NCBI GenBank assembly: GCA_037045435.1
Contig: JBAOID010000031.1
Span: forward strand, 310,001 to 374,000
DNA length: 64,000 bases
Reading direction: 5' to 3'
Source: CBDUEF01 sp018063485
GTDB lineage: Bacteria; Pseudomonadota; Alphaproteobacteria; Rhodobacterales; Rhodobacteraceae
Shown: one piece after another, positions 8,842 to 18,934 of the stretch
Layout of the letters: every line of letters begins with the position of its first letter
How positions within the stretch are numbered: position 1 is the first letter of the stretch
The notes under the pieces: generated by a model
Seen by the model: the letters and a program-made list of their open reading frames with translations, nothing else
What the model was told of the DNA's origin: nothing
The model's database searches: none
Made by a program: the position numbers and the translations under genes

Positions 8842-8951
8842 AGCGCATTGCGTTCAATCAGAGACATGTATTCACCTCGCAACCCGAGGCAGCGATTGCC
8901 TTTGCAAACGCGTTCGGGTTGCGAGGTGAATTCAATTTAACGCAACGCGCT
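8842..8951. repeat. Long nested palindrome between norF and the radical SAM gene
   Basis: Two nested inverted repeats. The inner arms (8870-8887 and 8914-8931) are perfectly complementary over 18 bases, beginning ATTCACCTCGC. The outer arms (8842-8854, AGCGCATTGCGTT, and 8939-8951) pair over 13 bases with one mismatch. The element fills the gap between two convergent genes and ends one base before the stop codon of the minus-strand gene. It could be a dispersed palindromic repeat or MITE-like unit of this lineage, and the hairpin may work as a bidirectional terminator or mRNA stabiliser. No transposase is nearby. Confidence 0.75.
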
Positions 8952-10121
8952 CTAAGATCTTGCAAGCTGGCCAAGACGTGGCCCCGCATGTCTGAAAAAC
9001 ATCATGTAGGATTCGCAAAAATAGTTCTGGCCCGGTTCGCCATCGCGTGAGGTCAGGATGCGGTGTTTCGGGCAGCCACCGTTGCAGGCCGAGAGAAACT
9101 GACAATTGCGGCATTGCGCCGTCAACGTCTCCGCCTTGTCTTGGCCGAAATCATGGGCACGGTCCGACCAGACCAATTCGCGCAGCGGCTTGTCCATGAT
9201 GTTTCCCAGCCGATACTCTGGATAAACAAAGTGGTCGCAGGCATAAACATCGCCGTTATGTTCGAGCGCAAGTGCTGTGCCACAGGTTTCGGCAAATATG
9301 CACAGCGAGGACCGCCATCCTGCCCAATGCCTGATCTGACTTTCAAAAAGCTGCACAAACACCCGGCCCACATCCTGCCGGAACCAGATGTCGAAGATGT
9401 CACACAGGAACTTGCCATAGGCCTTGGGGGTCACGCTCCACTCCGTCAGCGCATTGCCCGGATCGGCATCAATCTGCGGTGCCGCCGCAAGGCCGCCTGC
9501 AGCCCGCTTGCGTTCGACAATGGGAATGAACTGCACAAATGGCGAACCGAGGCTGCGCAGAAAGCGGTAAAGGTCTTTGCCACGGGCCACGTTGGCGTGG
9601 TGAACGGTGGTCAGAATATTGAACTCGACACCGGCCATGCGCAAATGGTCCAGCCCTTGCATCACGGCATCAAAGCTCGGACGGCCTGCCCGGTCGGTCC
9701 GGTAGCGGTCATGCAGCTTTCTGGGGCCGTCAACACTTATCCCGACAAGGAATTTCTCTTTCGCCAGAAAGGCTGCCCATTGCGCATCGAGCAAAATCCC
9801 ATTGGTCTGAAGCGTGTTGGCGATCCGCAATCCCTGAGGCCGGTGTTTGGTCTGGAACGCCACGATCCGGCGGAAATAGTCCAGCCCGAGGAGGGTCGGC
9901 TCGCCACCTTGCCAGGCAAACAGCGCCTCGGACTGGCCGGTCTCGACCGAGGTGGCAATCAGGTCTTTGATGTAGCGTTCCAGCACATCGTCGGACATTC
10001 TGAACTTCTTTTCGCTCGGATATAGCTCTTCCTTGTCAAGGTAATAGCAGTATTCACAATCAAGATTGCAGCGCGGCCCGATCGGCTTGGTCATGATGTG
10101 GAATGGGGCCGGTTTGCGCAT
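8952..10121 (-). CDS. Radical SAM/SPASM protein, anaerobic sulfatase-maturating enzyme type
   Basis: A 389-residue enzyme. The radical SAM motif CNLDCEYCYYL starts at about residue 18, followed by GGEPTLLG and the glycine-rich core. The C-terminal half holds the SPASM cluster cysteines (CIFAETCGTALALEHNGDVYAC, then CRNCQFLSACNGGCP and a final FCESYM). This arrangement is that of anSME, which oxidises a Cys or Ser of sulfatases to formylglycine without oxygen. No sulfatase is in the window, so the substrate is unknown; other SPASM peptide maturases have a similar layout. GGAGAG lies 6 bases before the ATG. selD is 138 bases upstream on the same strand. Confidence 0.87.
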   Translation of the reverse strand: MRKPAPFHIMTKPIGPRCNLDCEYCYYLDKEELYPSEKKFRMSDDVLERYIKDLIATSVETGQSEALFAWQGGEPTLLGLDYFRRIVAFQTKHRPQGLRIANTLQTNGILLDAQWAAFLAKEKFLVGISVDGPRKLHDRYRTDRAGRPSFDAVMQGLDHLRMAGVEFNILTTVHHANVARGKDLYRFLRSLGSPFVQFIPIVERKRAAGGLAAAPQIDADPGNALTEWSVTPKAYGKFLCDIFDIWFRQDVGRVFVQLFESQIRHWAGWRSSLCIFAETCGTALALEHNGDVYACDHFVYPEYRLGNIMDKPLRELVWSDRAHDFGQDKAETLTAQCRNCQFLSACNGGCPKHRILTSRDGEPGQNYFCESYMMFFRHAGPRLGQLARS

Positions 10122-10259
10122 GGGTCACTCTCCGCTCGATCTCGATATGTCGGCTCCCAAGCGGCAGATACACCCCGCTGATCTGCCCTTGGAATTGCGC
10201 CAGGACACCCGGCAACATTCCGGTAAGTGCCAAGACCTTGGTTCATGCACGAATGAGCC

Positions 10260-11309
10260 TCAACCAATCACCACCCGCGGCGGCCCTCCAGCCGCCTGAA
10301 CAGAGCCGATAACACCAGCCGATGCAAATCCATGGCGCAGGAAAATTGCCAGAACGGCATCCAATGCTGCGGGTCTGCACGACACCAGCAGGCCACCACT
10401 GGTCTGCGGGTCGGACAGCAGTGCCCGATCCTCGGCCGCAAATCCCGGCGGGACAACAACGGCGTCGCCATAGCTCGACAGGTTCCGGCCTGACGCACCG
10501 GTGACAAATCCCTGTGCCGCCAGCGACCGGGCGCCGCCCATGCATGGCACCGCCCCCCAATCAAGATGCAGCTCGCAATTCGAGCCGCGCGCCATTTCCA
10601 ACGCATGGCCCGCCAATCCAAACCCGGTCACATCCGTCATCGCATTCATGCCTGCAAGTGCAGCAAGCTCTGGCCCCGGCGTGTTCAACTGCGTCGTCGT
10701 CGCAATCATCTCACCATAGCCGGCATCGCTGAGAGCCCCTTTTTTCAGGGCCGCCGACATCACTCCGACACCGATCGGCTTGCCCAGCACCAGAAGATCG
10801 CCGGGTTTGGCCCCTGAATTTCGCTTTACCTGATCAGGGTGGACCAGACCAAGGGCAACCAGGCCGTAAATCGGTTCGACGGAATCGATGGTGTGACCAC
10901 CCGCTATCGGAATTCCGGCGAGGCGACAGGTTGCAGCCCCCCCTTCCAGGATACGGCCGATGGTTTGTGGTGACAGCACGTTGATCGGCATACAGACCAG
11001 CGCCAGCGCCATGATCGGCCTGCCCCCCATGGCGTAGACATCGCTGATGGCATTGGTTGCGGCGATCCGGCCAAAGTCGAATGGGTCGTCCACGATCGGC
11101 ATGAAGAAATCGGTCGTGGCAACCAGTGCTTGCGTATCATTAAGCCGGTACACTGCGGCATCATCCGAGGTTTCAATCCCGACCAGCAGTTCCTTTGGGA
11201 GCGGCATGCAAGCGCTGGCCCTGAGAATGCTTGCCAACACATCAGGGGCAATCTTGCAACCGCAGCCCCCACCATGCGACAGCGAGGTCAACCGCGGCTC
11301 TTGCTGCAT
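10260..11309 (-). CDS. selD: Selenide, water dikinase (selenophosphate synthetase)
   Basis: SelD makes selenophosphate, the selenium donor for selenocysteine and 2-selenouridine. The 349-residue product matches the usual length. The N-terminal catalytic loop HGGGCGCKIAP is present with Cys at the position that can be Cys or Sec. The AIRS-type motifs TTDFFMPIVDDPFDFGRIAA-like and GVDVTGFGLAGHAL-like follow. The ATG at 11309 leaves 11 residues before the catalytic loop, as in E. coli; a GTG at 11360 with AAAGGTGG before it is an alternative. No selA, selB, selC or mnmH is in the window. Confidence 0.92.
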   Translation of the reverse strand: MQQEPRLTSLSHGGGCGCKIAPDVLASILRASACMPLPKELLVGIETSDDAAVYRLNDTQALVATTDFFMPIVDDPFDFGRIAATNAISDVYAMGGRPIMALALVCMPINVLSPQTIGRILEGGAATCRLAGIPIAGGHTIDSVEPIYGLVALGLVHPDQVKRNSGAKPGDLLVLGKPIGVGVMSAALKKGALSDAGYGEMIATTTQLNTPGPELAALAGMNAMTDVTGFGLAGHALEMARGSNCELHLDWGAVPCMGGARSLAAQGFVTGASGRNLSSYGDAVVVPPGFAAEDRALLSDPQTSGGLLVSCRPAALDAVLAIFLRHGFASAGVIGSVQAAGGPPRVVIG

Positions 11310-11878
11310 CTTTTGCGGGCTCACACTGACATCCTGCTGCCATACCGCTTGCATCTGCACATCCGATTGCCACCTTTCAAAGGCCGCAGTTGATCGCCGT
11401 CTCAAAAGAACTCAAGCAATCTTGCGGCGAAGCCCCGAATTCCACCCCAACAATGCAGCGGCTTAAGAGCGGGGATTTCAACTTCGCGCACAGCTATCAC
11501 GTCGAACAACGCGGTCAATGCCGCCACATAGCTTGGGGCGTCACTGCGTCACTATGTCAAACCGCCGACGAACGAGTTCGGCAGCATCTGGGCTTGAGTG
11601 GATCTGTCAAGGCGCGGTGAATTGGGTCAACATGGCCTGGGTGCCCCAAGGTGCGATCACACGACTGTATCGCCTCAGCAGGTGGCCGCGCATCAAGGGG
11701 CGGCATTTCGGCAGTTTGAAATGTGTAAATGCAACTTAAGTCTTGATCATTAAATGACCGTATTTCAACCTCAGGCCTTCATCGTGGCCAGGGCAATCTG
11801 GCAAGCCCCAAAAGATCCCTTGCACTCCACATTTCACGGGAATTTCAGCGAAATCTGACTGTCAGAACCAAACCCGAC
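11310..11878. other. Non-coding stretch upstream of selD
   Basis: No reading frame here has both a ribosome site and recognisable protein. Short open frames on the plus strand lack family resemblance and have codon use unlike the neighbouring genes. The selD promoter must be inside it. The stretch passes into the ABC ATPase relic at 11879, which suggests eroded DNA. Confidence 0.5.
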
Positions 11879-12148
<270 letters not shown>

Positions 12149-12266
12149 ACAGTTCTATCAGGACTCGCAATAAACTGTCTTTTGTCCAACACACCGCGAT
12201 TTGATCACGGAAATTGCGGTGGGGTATCGCCAGCCCAGCTTGAAGACCCCCCAGGAAAGCCGCCAT

Positions 12267-12965
12267 TCAAAACTGAATGACGGCTTTTTCGTCAATCATC
12301 TGTTGAAGATTCAAGAACGCATGTGTGCGGCTATTCTCGATGTGCTTGGACAGCAACTCGCGCGCGCGCGGCAAATCCCGCGCCAGAATGGCGTCAAGGA
12401 TATCCCCGTGATCAAGTTGGTTCGACTGCTCGCGGGTGACATAGCCAAGGCTGGTCTTGTATTTCAGATGCAGGATATCAAAGACATTCTTCAGCGCATC
12501 AAGCTGGATTTTCTGGCCCGAAAGCCGGGCGATCGCCAGATGAAAATTCATGTCGGCAATCAATTTCTGATGCGGCAAATTCCCCTTCAGCGTTTCCAGA
12601 TAGACCTGATGCACCGCCCGCAATGCAGCTTCTCCAGCGCCGTCCAGCCGGGCAATCGTATCTTCCAGCATGGTCAATTCGAGAACGCGGCGGAATTTGT
12701 ACAGCCCTTCCAGCTCATCGAGTTTCAGCGTTTCGATGAAATAGCCCTTGTTGGGTTCGCGCCGCACCAGGCCCTGAAACTCAAGAAACTTCAGCGCCTG
12801 AATCACCGGGGTCACGCTCATCCCCATTTGCACCGCAAGATCCTTGAACGGAACCTTTTGGCCGGCGACAATCTCGTTGTGAAACAGCATCTGCCTGATC
12901 CCCACAAAAGCCTTGTGGGACAGATCGGTTGCCTCTTTGGCTTCTTTTGGATCAGTTTTTGCCAT
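12267..12965 (-). CDS. GntR-family regulator, FadR/FCD subfamily
   Basis: A 232-residue repressor-type protein. The N-terminal winged helix-turn-helix is at about residues 15-80 (FKDLAVQMGMSVTPVIQALK then EPNKGYFIETL). The all-helical FCD ligand domain follows, with an acidic and histidine-rich pocket (MNFHLAIARL, HGDILDAILARD, LLSKHIENSR). It is divergent from the M20 amidohydrolase and probably controls the catabolic island downstream in response to a small organic acid. Effector unknown. Confidence 0.88.
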   Translation of the reverse strand: MAKTDPKEAKEATDLSHKAFVGIRQMLFHNEIVAGQKVPFKDLAVQMGMSVTPVIQALKFLEFQGLVRREPNKGYFIETLKLDELEGLYKFRRVLELTMLEDTIARLDGAGEAALRAVHQVYLETLKGNLPHQKLIADMNFHLAIARLSGQKIQLDALKNVFDILHLKYKTSLGYVTREQSNQLDHGDILDAILARDLPRARELLSKHIENSRTHAFLNLQQMIDEKAVIQF

Positions 12966-13134
12966 GCAGCAGATATTGCAGCAATTCGGCTTTGCTTCAA
13001 TATCTTATCGGGCGGTCCCAAATGGTATTGCGGCCCAAAACCGCGCAGTGTGGATGCACCGCCATGATCACGACTGGACCTTTCGCATTGAGGGTATAAA
13101 CTTCGCTAACTGCCTTTGATACCCGGAGACTCCG

Positions 13135-14310
13135 ATGCCTGCTTTGCCACAAATTCTGGCCTATGCCGATGAATTGACTGCGATCCGTCGCGATCTTCAT
13201 GCCCACCCAGAACTGGGGTTCCAAGAACACCGCACCTCGGGGATCGTGCAAAAACTTTTGGCCGAATACGGCGTTGATCAGGTCAAAGCGGGATTGGGCG
13301 GCACCGGGGTGGTCGGCCTGATCAAAGGCAAGGGCAACGGCAGCAAGCGTGTGGGCTTGCGCGCAGATATGGATGCGCTGCCGATTCATGAGACCACGAA
13401 CCTGCCCTATGCGTCAAGAAATCCCGGTGTGATGCACGCCTGTGGCCATGATTCCCATACGACCATGCTGTTGGGTGCCGCCCGCTATCTGGCCGAAACC
13501 CGCGATTTTTCGGGCACCGCTGTTGTAATCTTTCAGCCTGCCGAAGAGGGGTTGGGCGGGGCCAGGAAGATGATTGCGCAAGGGTTGTTCGATCAATTTC
13601 CCTGTGATGAGATTTTCGGGATGCATAACAACCCAAATGGCAAACCGGGGCTGTTCAAGATCAAGCCCGGCAAGGCGATGGCCGGGGCCTGTTTCTTTGA
13701 TATCAAAGTGCATGGCATCGGCAGCCATGCCGCGATGCCCGACGACGGGCGCGACTCGATTGTGATCGCCGCGGCTCTGGTTGGCGAGTTGCAAACAATC
13801 GTCAGCCGCAACGTCCCCCCGGCAAAACCGGCAGTGCTTTCCGTCACCACCTTTCACGCCGGAAATGCCTATAATGTCTGCCCCACGACCGCGACGCTTT
13901 CAGGAACGGTACGCTATTTTCATGATGAGGTGCGCGCATTGATTGAGGGTCGGATGCGCGAGATTTGCTCAGGCATGGCGCGGATGCATGGCATCGAGAT
14001 CGAATTGGACATTCGCAATATCTTTGATGTTCTGGAGAATGACGCGGATCTTTCCGCCGCCTATCTTGCTGCGGCGTCAGAGATTGTCGGTTCGGATAAC
14101 ACCTTGATCTCACAAGACCTTGTGATGGGCAGTGAGGATTTCTCGGATATGCTGAAACGCGTTCCTGGGGCCTATTGCACGCTTGGGCATGGCGGCACTG
14201 TGGCAGTCCACAATCCGGGCTATGTTTTCGATGATGCGGTCTTGTCGGTCGGGGCCAGCGTTATGGCACGCATTGTCGAGCGCCGTTTGCAAATCGAGGC
14301 GGTTGAGTGA
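13135..14310 (+). CDS. M20 family amidohydrolase (hippurate hydrolase / N-acyl amino acid hydrolase type)
   Basis: A 391-residue metal-dependent hydrolase of the AbgB/HipO group. Metal-binding and catalytic stretches are visible: RADMDALPIHETTNLPYAS, MHACGHDSHTTMLLGAAR, QPAEEGLGGARKMI, and a late LVMGSEDFSDML. The dimerisation (lid) domain is central (GIGSHAAMPDDGRDSI). Such enzymes remove acyl groups from amino acids or related amides. The gene diverges from gntR and lies upstream of a second amidohydrolase and a peptide-type importer, so it probably processes the imported compound. CGGAGACTCCG precedes the ATG. Confidence 0.9.
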   Translation: MPALPQILAYADELTAIRRDLHAHPELGFQEHRTSGIVQKLLAEYGVDQVKAGLGGTGVVGLIKGKGNGSKRVGLRADMDALPIHETTNLPYASRNPGVMHACGHDSHTTMLLGAARYLAETRDFSGTAVVIFQPAEEGLGGARKMIAQGLFDQFPCDEIFGMHNNPNGKPGLFKIKPGKAMAGACFFDIKVHGIGSHAAMPDDGRDSIVIAAALVGELQTIVSRNVPPAKPAVLSVTTFHAGNAYNVCPTTATLSGTVRYFHDEVRALIEGRMREICSGMARMHGIEIELDIRNIFDVLENDADLSAAYLAAASEIVGSDNTLISQDLVMGSEDFSDMLKRVPGAYCTLGHGGTVAVHNPGYVFDDAVLSVGASVMARIVERRLQIEAVE

Positions 14311-14655
14311 GCACTGGCGTTGACACCCCTTGCACAAGCTCGATGAGTTGGAATCAAGGTGCCCGCTGAAAGGCTGGCCACATCTTCGCTGATGGACCCA
14401 GCGGACAACACCCGATACGGGCACCTGCGAGCACTCTTTGCCGCATCTGTCTGCCTTGAGGTGATTGCCCTCTCGGCTGGCCATGGCCGCTGGCGTTGAG
14501 TGCTGGTCGCTGGCGATCAGGTCAACAGCAGGCCGATTTCTGCGGGCCCGCGATACACCGAGAAATGCTCCCTAAAGTCCCAAGCAGATATTGCTATTTC
14601 AAAACTGCCGGGCAAGAGTGTCGGCAAGTAAAATACAAACGGGAGAACAAACGCA
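14311..14655. other. Intergenic stretch between the two amidohydrolase genes
   Basis: About 345 bases with no supported gene. TTGACA occurs at 14333-14338, but no convincing -10 element follows at 17 bases. GGGAG at 14641-14645 serves as the ribosome site of the next gene. The gap is long enough for a separate promoter for the amidohydrolase-dpp operon. Confidence 0.4.
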
Positions 14656-16300
14656 ATGACATCCGGCCCTTGCACCGCAGACATGATTTTGCACAATGGC
14701 GCCATCTGGTGCGGACTGAGCGAGGGGCAATGTCAGGCGGTGGCGATCTGGCAAGGCCGGATTCTGGCAACCGGGACTGATGCCGAGATCCTTGCCCTGC
14801 GCGGTCCTCGGACGCAGGTGATCAACCTTCAAGGGCAGTTCGCCTCGCCCGGTTTGAATGATGACCATCTGCATCTCATCATGCTGGGCCTCACGATGGA
14901 TTGGGTCGATGCCAGCCCTGATGTGGTGCCAACCCTGGCTAGCCTGCAAGCCGCTCTGCGTGCGCGCGCCGCCAACACACCCAAGGGCGAATGGATCATG
15001 GCGCGCGGCTATGATCAGGTGAAACTGGATATTGGCCGCCACCCCGACCGCAGCGAACTGGACGCGGCTGCCCCCGATCACCCGGTGCTTTTGGTGCGCG
15101 CTTGCGGCCATGTGGCGATTGCCAACAGCCTCGCCATGGCAAATGCCGGCATTGACGAGAACACGCCAGTGCCCTCCGGCGGGCTGATCGAAAAAATCAA
15201 TGGACGACTGACCGGGCTTTTTGCCGAAACTGCGCAAGACATGATGCGCTCGCAACTGCCCGATCCGACAGTAGAGCAACAGATCGCCGCCATCGAACGC
15301 GCAGGCAACCATTTGCTGTCGATGGGAATCACCAGTTGCATGGATGCCGCCGTGGGCATGGTGGCCGGGTTCAGCGAAATCCGCGCCTATCATCTGGCCA
15401 AACTCGACGGCAAGCTGCCGGTCCGGGTCTGGCAGGTGCTGCTGGGTGATCCTGACCGTTCAGTCGTGGCCGAATGTCACGCGGCGGGGTTGGTGTCAGG
15501 TGTCGGCGATGATTGGCTGCGTGTGGGCGCGGTGAAGCTGTTTCTTGATGGGTCGGCGGGCGGGCGCACGGCCTGGATGAGCGCGCCCTATCTGCCAGGG
15601 TCCGATCAGCGCAATGACAATATCGGCGTGCAAATCCTGCCCGATGAGCAGTTGGAGCAACTGGTCAGCGACGTATCACGGCATGGGCTATCAAATGGCC
15701 TGCCACGCCATCGGCGATGCCGCCATCGGCCAGTTGATTACGGCCTATGAAAAGGCGCTGGTGGCGATGCCCGACCCCGAGCGCCGCCACCGGATCGAGC
15801 ATTGCGGCTTTTCCACCGCGCCGCAGCATCAACGGATGCGGGCGGCGGGGATTTATCCGGTGCCGCAACAGGCTTTCATCTACGATTTCGGTGACAGCTA
15901 TATCTCGGTTCTGGGGGAAGAGCGCGCGCTCGCCAGCTATCCGATGCGCACATGGCGCGATCTGGGCTTCAAACCTGGCACCGGATCAGACTCGCCGGTC
16001 TGCAAGCCGCTGCCATGGCCAAATCTTTACGCGATGATCACCCGCAAGACCTGGAAGGGAACGGTGATGGATGCGCGCGAATGCCTGACGCCCGCCGAGG
16101 CTTTGCAGGCCTATACCGAATACGGCGCGTTTTCCCAAAAGGCCGAGACCGTGAAAGGACGGTTGGTGCCAGGGCAACTGGCCGATATTGCGGTGTTCTC
16201 GCGCAATCTGCTAACCGCCGATCCCGAGGACATCCTGCACGACACGCATTGCGTGATGACCATTATCGACGGCCGCGTCGTCTATGAGCACGCCGCCTGA
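14656..16300 (+). pseudogene. YtcJ-type amidohydrolase (amidohydrolase 3 family); one frameshift as assembled
   Basis: A metal-dependent amidase or deaminase-like enzyme of about 547 residues when the two frames are joined. The first part has the metal motif NDDHLHL after FASPGL, the middle has GLIEKINGRLTG and LFLDGSAGGRTAWMSAPYL, and the second part has CHAIGDAAIGQ, RHRIEHC and GTGSDSPV, all family landmarks. The frame changes by one base near 15675-15680: one extra base before TATCACGGC explains the shift and gives SDYHGMGYQMACHAIGD. Conservation on both sides favours a sequence error. It is the first gene of an operon with a Dpp-type transporter. Natural substrate unknown. Confidence 0.85.
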
Positions 16301-16336
16301 TAACGCTGAGAAAACCAACAAACTGGGAGGATTACG

Positions 16337-17929
16337 ATGTTGAAACCTATGAAACTAGCCGCACTTCTGTTGCTCGGAACTTCTGTCGCTGCTTTTGCCG
16401 AGGAACCGCGTCAGGGGGGCAAGCTGATCTTTACCGCGCCCTATGGCTCCAGCTTCTCGACGATGGACATCCAGTCCACGCCGCAGACCCAGGACGAGAT
16501 CGCGGCCATCGCCATCCAGCGCAGCCTTTACAAGTGGAATTCGACCACAAACACGCCGGAACTTGATCTTGCCAGCAGCGTTGATGTCTCTGAAGACGGG
16601 TTGACCTGGACCTATCACCTGAAAGACGGCGTCACCTTCCACAATGGCAGCGCCTTTACCGCCGATGACATCATCTGGTCGTATGAGCGGATCATCAACC
16701 CGAAAAACGCCTTCCCCGGCGCGCGCTATTTCGCCGATGTTGAGGGCGTTGAAGATTTCAAATCCGGCGCTGCCGAGCATGTTTCGGGTCTGAAGAAGGT
16801 TGACGATCTGACCTTCCAGATCGTGTTCACTGCCCCGATTGACCCCTCGTTCGATCTGCTGACCCGGCAGGCGTCAATCTATCCTTCCGATCTTCCGGCG
16901 GACCACAATTTCGGCACCGATCCAGTCGGCCTTGGCCCGTTCAAACTGGGCAAACACATTCCCGGCTCGATGGTGCAGGCTGTCAAATACGACGGCTATT
17001 ACGAAAAGGGCAAACCCTATCTCGACGAAGTTGATGTCGTGATCATGGAAGACGCATCGGCCCGCGACGTGGCTTTCCGCAACAAGGAAATCGACACGTC
17101 GGTGCTGGGTGGCACGCAGTATCAGACCTATCAGTCCGACCCGGATCTGGCAAAAGGCATCCTCGAAGTGGCCGAGATGTTCACCCGCAACGTCGCCTTC
17201 AGCCCCAAATTCGCCCCCTTCGCGGACAAGCGCGTGCGTCAGGCGATGAACTACGCGATCAATGCCGATCTGATCATTGAAAAGCTGGTCAAGGGCAAGG
17301 CCTACCGCGCCGTAAGCTGGCTGCCGACCACCTCGCCCGCTTTTGACACCGCGATGAAGCCCTACCCCTATGATCCGGAAAAAGCCAAGGCGCTGCTGGC
17401 CGAGGCTGGCTTTGCCGACGGGTTCGAGTTCGAGCTGACCGCCACCCAGAACGAAAGCTGGGGCATCCCCATCGTCGAGGCGATGATCCCGATGCTGGCG
17501 CAGGTCGGCGTCAAACTGGTGGCCAAGCCGGTGGAAAGCTCAGTCTTGTCCGAGGTCATTCCGGCGGGCGATTTCCAGGCGGCGATGTGGTCCAACAACT
17601 CTGGCCCGGACGCGCTTTCAACGCTGCGCTGCTTCTATTCGAAAACCGCGCAAAGTGCTTGCAACTATGCCGCCTATAACAGCCCCGAGTTCGACAAGCT
17701 GTTTGACGCCGCAACTGCCGAGCGCGACCCGGCCAAGCGCACCGATCTGCTGCGTCAGGCCAATAATGAATTGCAAGACGGCGCACCGGTGTGGTTCTTC
17801 AACTACAACAAGGCCGTGATGGCCTATCAGCCTTGGGTTCATGGTTTGCAGGCAAACGCAACCGAATTGGCAATCCAGGACTATGGCGATATCTGGATCG
17901 ACGACACGGCTCCAGACTCGCGCAAGTAA
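16337..17929 (+). CDS. Periplasmic substrate-binding protein, peptide/nickel (SBP_bac_5) family
   Basis: A 530-residue secreted binding protein. An N-terminal signal peptide ends near SVAAFA|EE. The family signature lies around DLASSVDVSEDGLTWTYHLK and DGVTFHNGSAFTADDIIWSY. It captures an oligopeptide-like or amide compound and delivers it to the permeases encoded next. GGGAGG is 7 bases before the ATG. Neighbouring hydrolases suggest an N-acylated or amide substrate, which is inference. Confidence 0.92.
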   Translation: MLKPMKLAALLLLGTSVAAFAEEPRQGGKLIFTAPYGSSFSTMDIQSTPQTQDEIAAIAIQRSLYKWNSTTNTPELDLASSVDVSEDGLTWTYHLKDGVTFHNGSAFTADDIIWSYERIINPKNAFPGARYFADVEGVEDFKSGAAEHVSGLKKVDDLTFQIVFTAPIDPSFDLLTRQASIYPSDLPADHNFGTDPVGLGPFKLGKHIPGSMVQAVKYDGYYEKGKPYLDEVDVVIMEDASARDVAFRNKEIDTSVLGGTQYQTYQSDPDLAKGILEVAEMFTRNVAFSPKFAPFADKRVRQAMNYAINADLIIEKLVKGKAYRAVSWLPTTSPAFDTAMKPYPYDPEKAKALLAEAGFADGFEFELTATQNESWGIPIVEAMIPMLAQVGVKLVAKPVESSVLSEVIPAGDFQAAMWSNNSGPDALSTLRCFYSKTAQSACNYAAYNSPEFDKLFDAATAERDPAKRTDLLRQANNELQDGAPVWFFNYNKAVMAYQPWVHGLQANATELAIQDYGDIWIDDTAPDSRK

Positions 17930-17947
17930 GCTGATCCGAGTGATCGC

Positions 17948-17974
17948 CTCCGGCCCGCCATTTGCGGGCCGGAG
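17948..17974 (+). promoter_or_regulatory. Intercistronic hairpin after the binding-protein gene
   Basis: CTCCGGCCCGC and GCGGGCCGGAG form a perfect 11-base stem with a five-base loop. No T run follows, so it is not a standard terminator. Such hairpins between binding-protein and permease genes usually protect the upstream mRNA and raise the amount of binding protein over the membrane subunits. Confidence 0.7.
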
Positions 17975-17992
17975 CATTGAAAGGGCAGCACA

Positions 17993-18928
17993 TTGATCCG
18001 ATTCACCCTAAGGCGGCTGTTCCAGATGATCCCGACGATCATCGCCGTGGCGCTGCTGATCTTCATCATCTTCAGCGTGGTGCCGGGCAGCTTTGCCTCC
18101 AGCCTGATTGCCGACGGCCGCAGCGCCAATGATCCGGCCTATGTCGAGCAGTTGAACCGCGAATTCGGCCTCGACAAGCCGATGTATATTCGGTTTTTCA
18201 GCTATATCGGCGATCTGGCGCAGTTCGATCTGGGAACCTCGTTTCGCACCAGACAGCCGGTCTGGGACTTGATCAGCGACCGTATCAGCGCGTCGCTGAT
18301 ACTGGCGGCGGCGGCGATGGTGTTTGCGGTGGTGATCGGGGTGCCATTGGGGTTTTTGGCGGCGCTTAAACCGGGCAGCATTCTGGACACTTCCACCATG
18401 ATCGGTGCAGTTTCGGGCCTGTCGATGCCGCAGTTCTGGCTGGGGCTGCTGATGATGTATCTGTTTTCGCTGACACTGGGCTGGTTCCCGAGTTTCGGCT
18501 ATGGCGGCGGCGATTTCCAACATCTGGTCTTGCCCGCGATCACGCTGGGGGTCACGCCTTTGGCGTTGCTGGCGCGTACCACGCGGGCCGGAGTGCTGGA
18601 TGTGATGAACGCCGATTTCATCCGCACTGCACAATCCAAGGGCATGAGCAGCGCCCGGGTCGTGCAGTGGCATGTGGTGCGCAACGTCCTGGTTCTGGTC
18701 GTCACCACCATCGGGCTGCAATTTGGGTCGATGATGGGGCAAGCTGTGGTGATCGAAAAGCTGTTCTCCTGGCCCGGCGTCGGCTCGCTTTTGGTCGACA
18801 GCGTGGCGCTGCGCGACATTCCGGTGGTGCAGGGCACAATTCTGGTGATCGTGCTGTGGTTTTTGCTGATCAACACCGCTGTCGATATCCTTTATGCGGC
18901 GATCGACCCGCGCATCAAACAGGTCTGA
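17993..18928 (+). CDS. ABC transporter permease, DppB-like
   Basis: A 311-residue inner-membrane permease with six spans, the N-terminal FTLRRLFQMIPTIIAVALLI helix typical of DppB, and the coupling loop near RTAQSKGMSSARVVQWHVVR. It starts with TTG at 17993 (MIRFTLRRL), supported by AAGGG 8 bases before and by the usual DppB N-terminus; no in-frame ATG lies nearby. It works with the next gene as the membrane channel. Confidence 0.9.
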   Translation: MIRFTLRRLFQMIPTIIAVALLIFIIFSVVPGSFASSLIADGRSANDPAYVEQLNREFGLDKPMYIRFFSYIGDLAQFDLGTSFRTRQPVWDLISDRISASLILAAAAMVFAVVIGVPLGFLAALKPGSILDTSTMIGAVSGLSMPQFWLGLLMMYLFSLTLGWFPSFGYGGGDFQHLVLPAITLGVTPLALLARTTRAGVLDVMNADFIRTAQSKGMSSARVVQWHVVRNVLVLVVTTIGLQFGSMMGQAVVIEKLFSWPGVGSLLVDSVALRDIPVVQGTILVIVLWFLLINTAVDILYAAIDPRIKQV

Positions 18929-18934
18929 GGGCGC

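Noticed and set aside
10060..10218. 52-codon minus-strand frame between selD and the radical SAM gene, a possible peptide substrate
   Set aside because: Codon use looks plausible, but no ribosome site precedes the ATG at 10218, and it overlaps the radical SAM start by about 60 bases. No core-peptide features (repeated Cys or leader motif) are seen.
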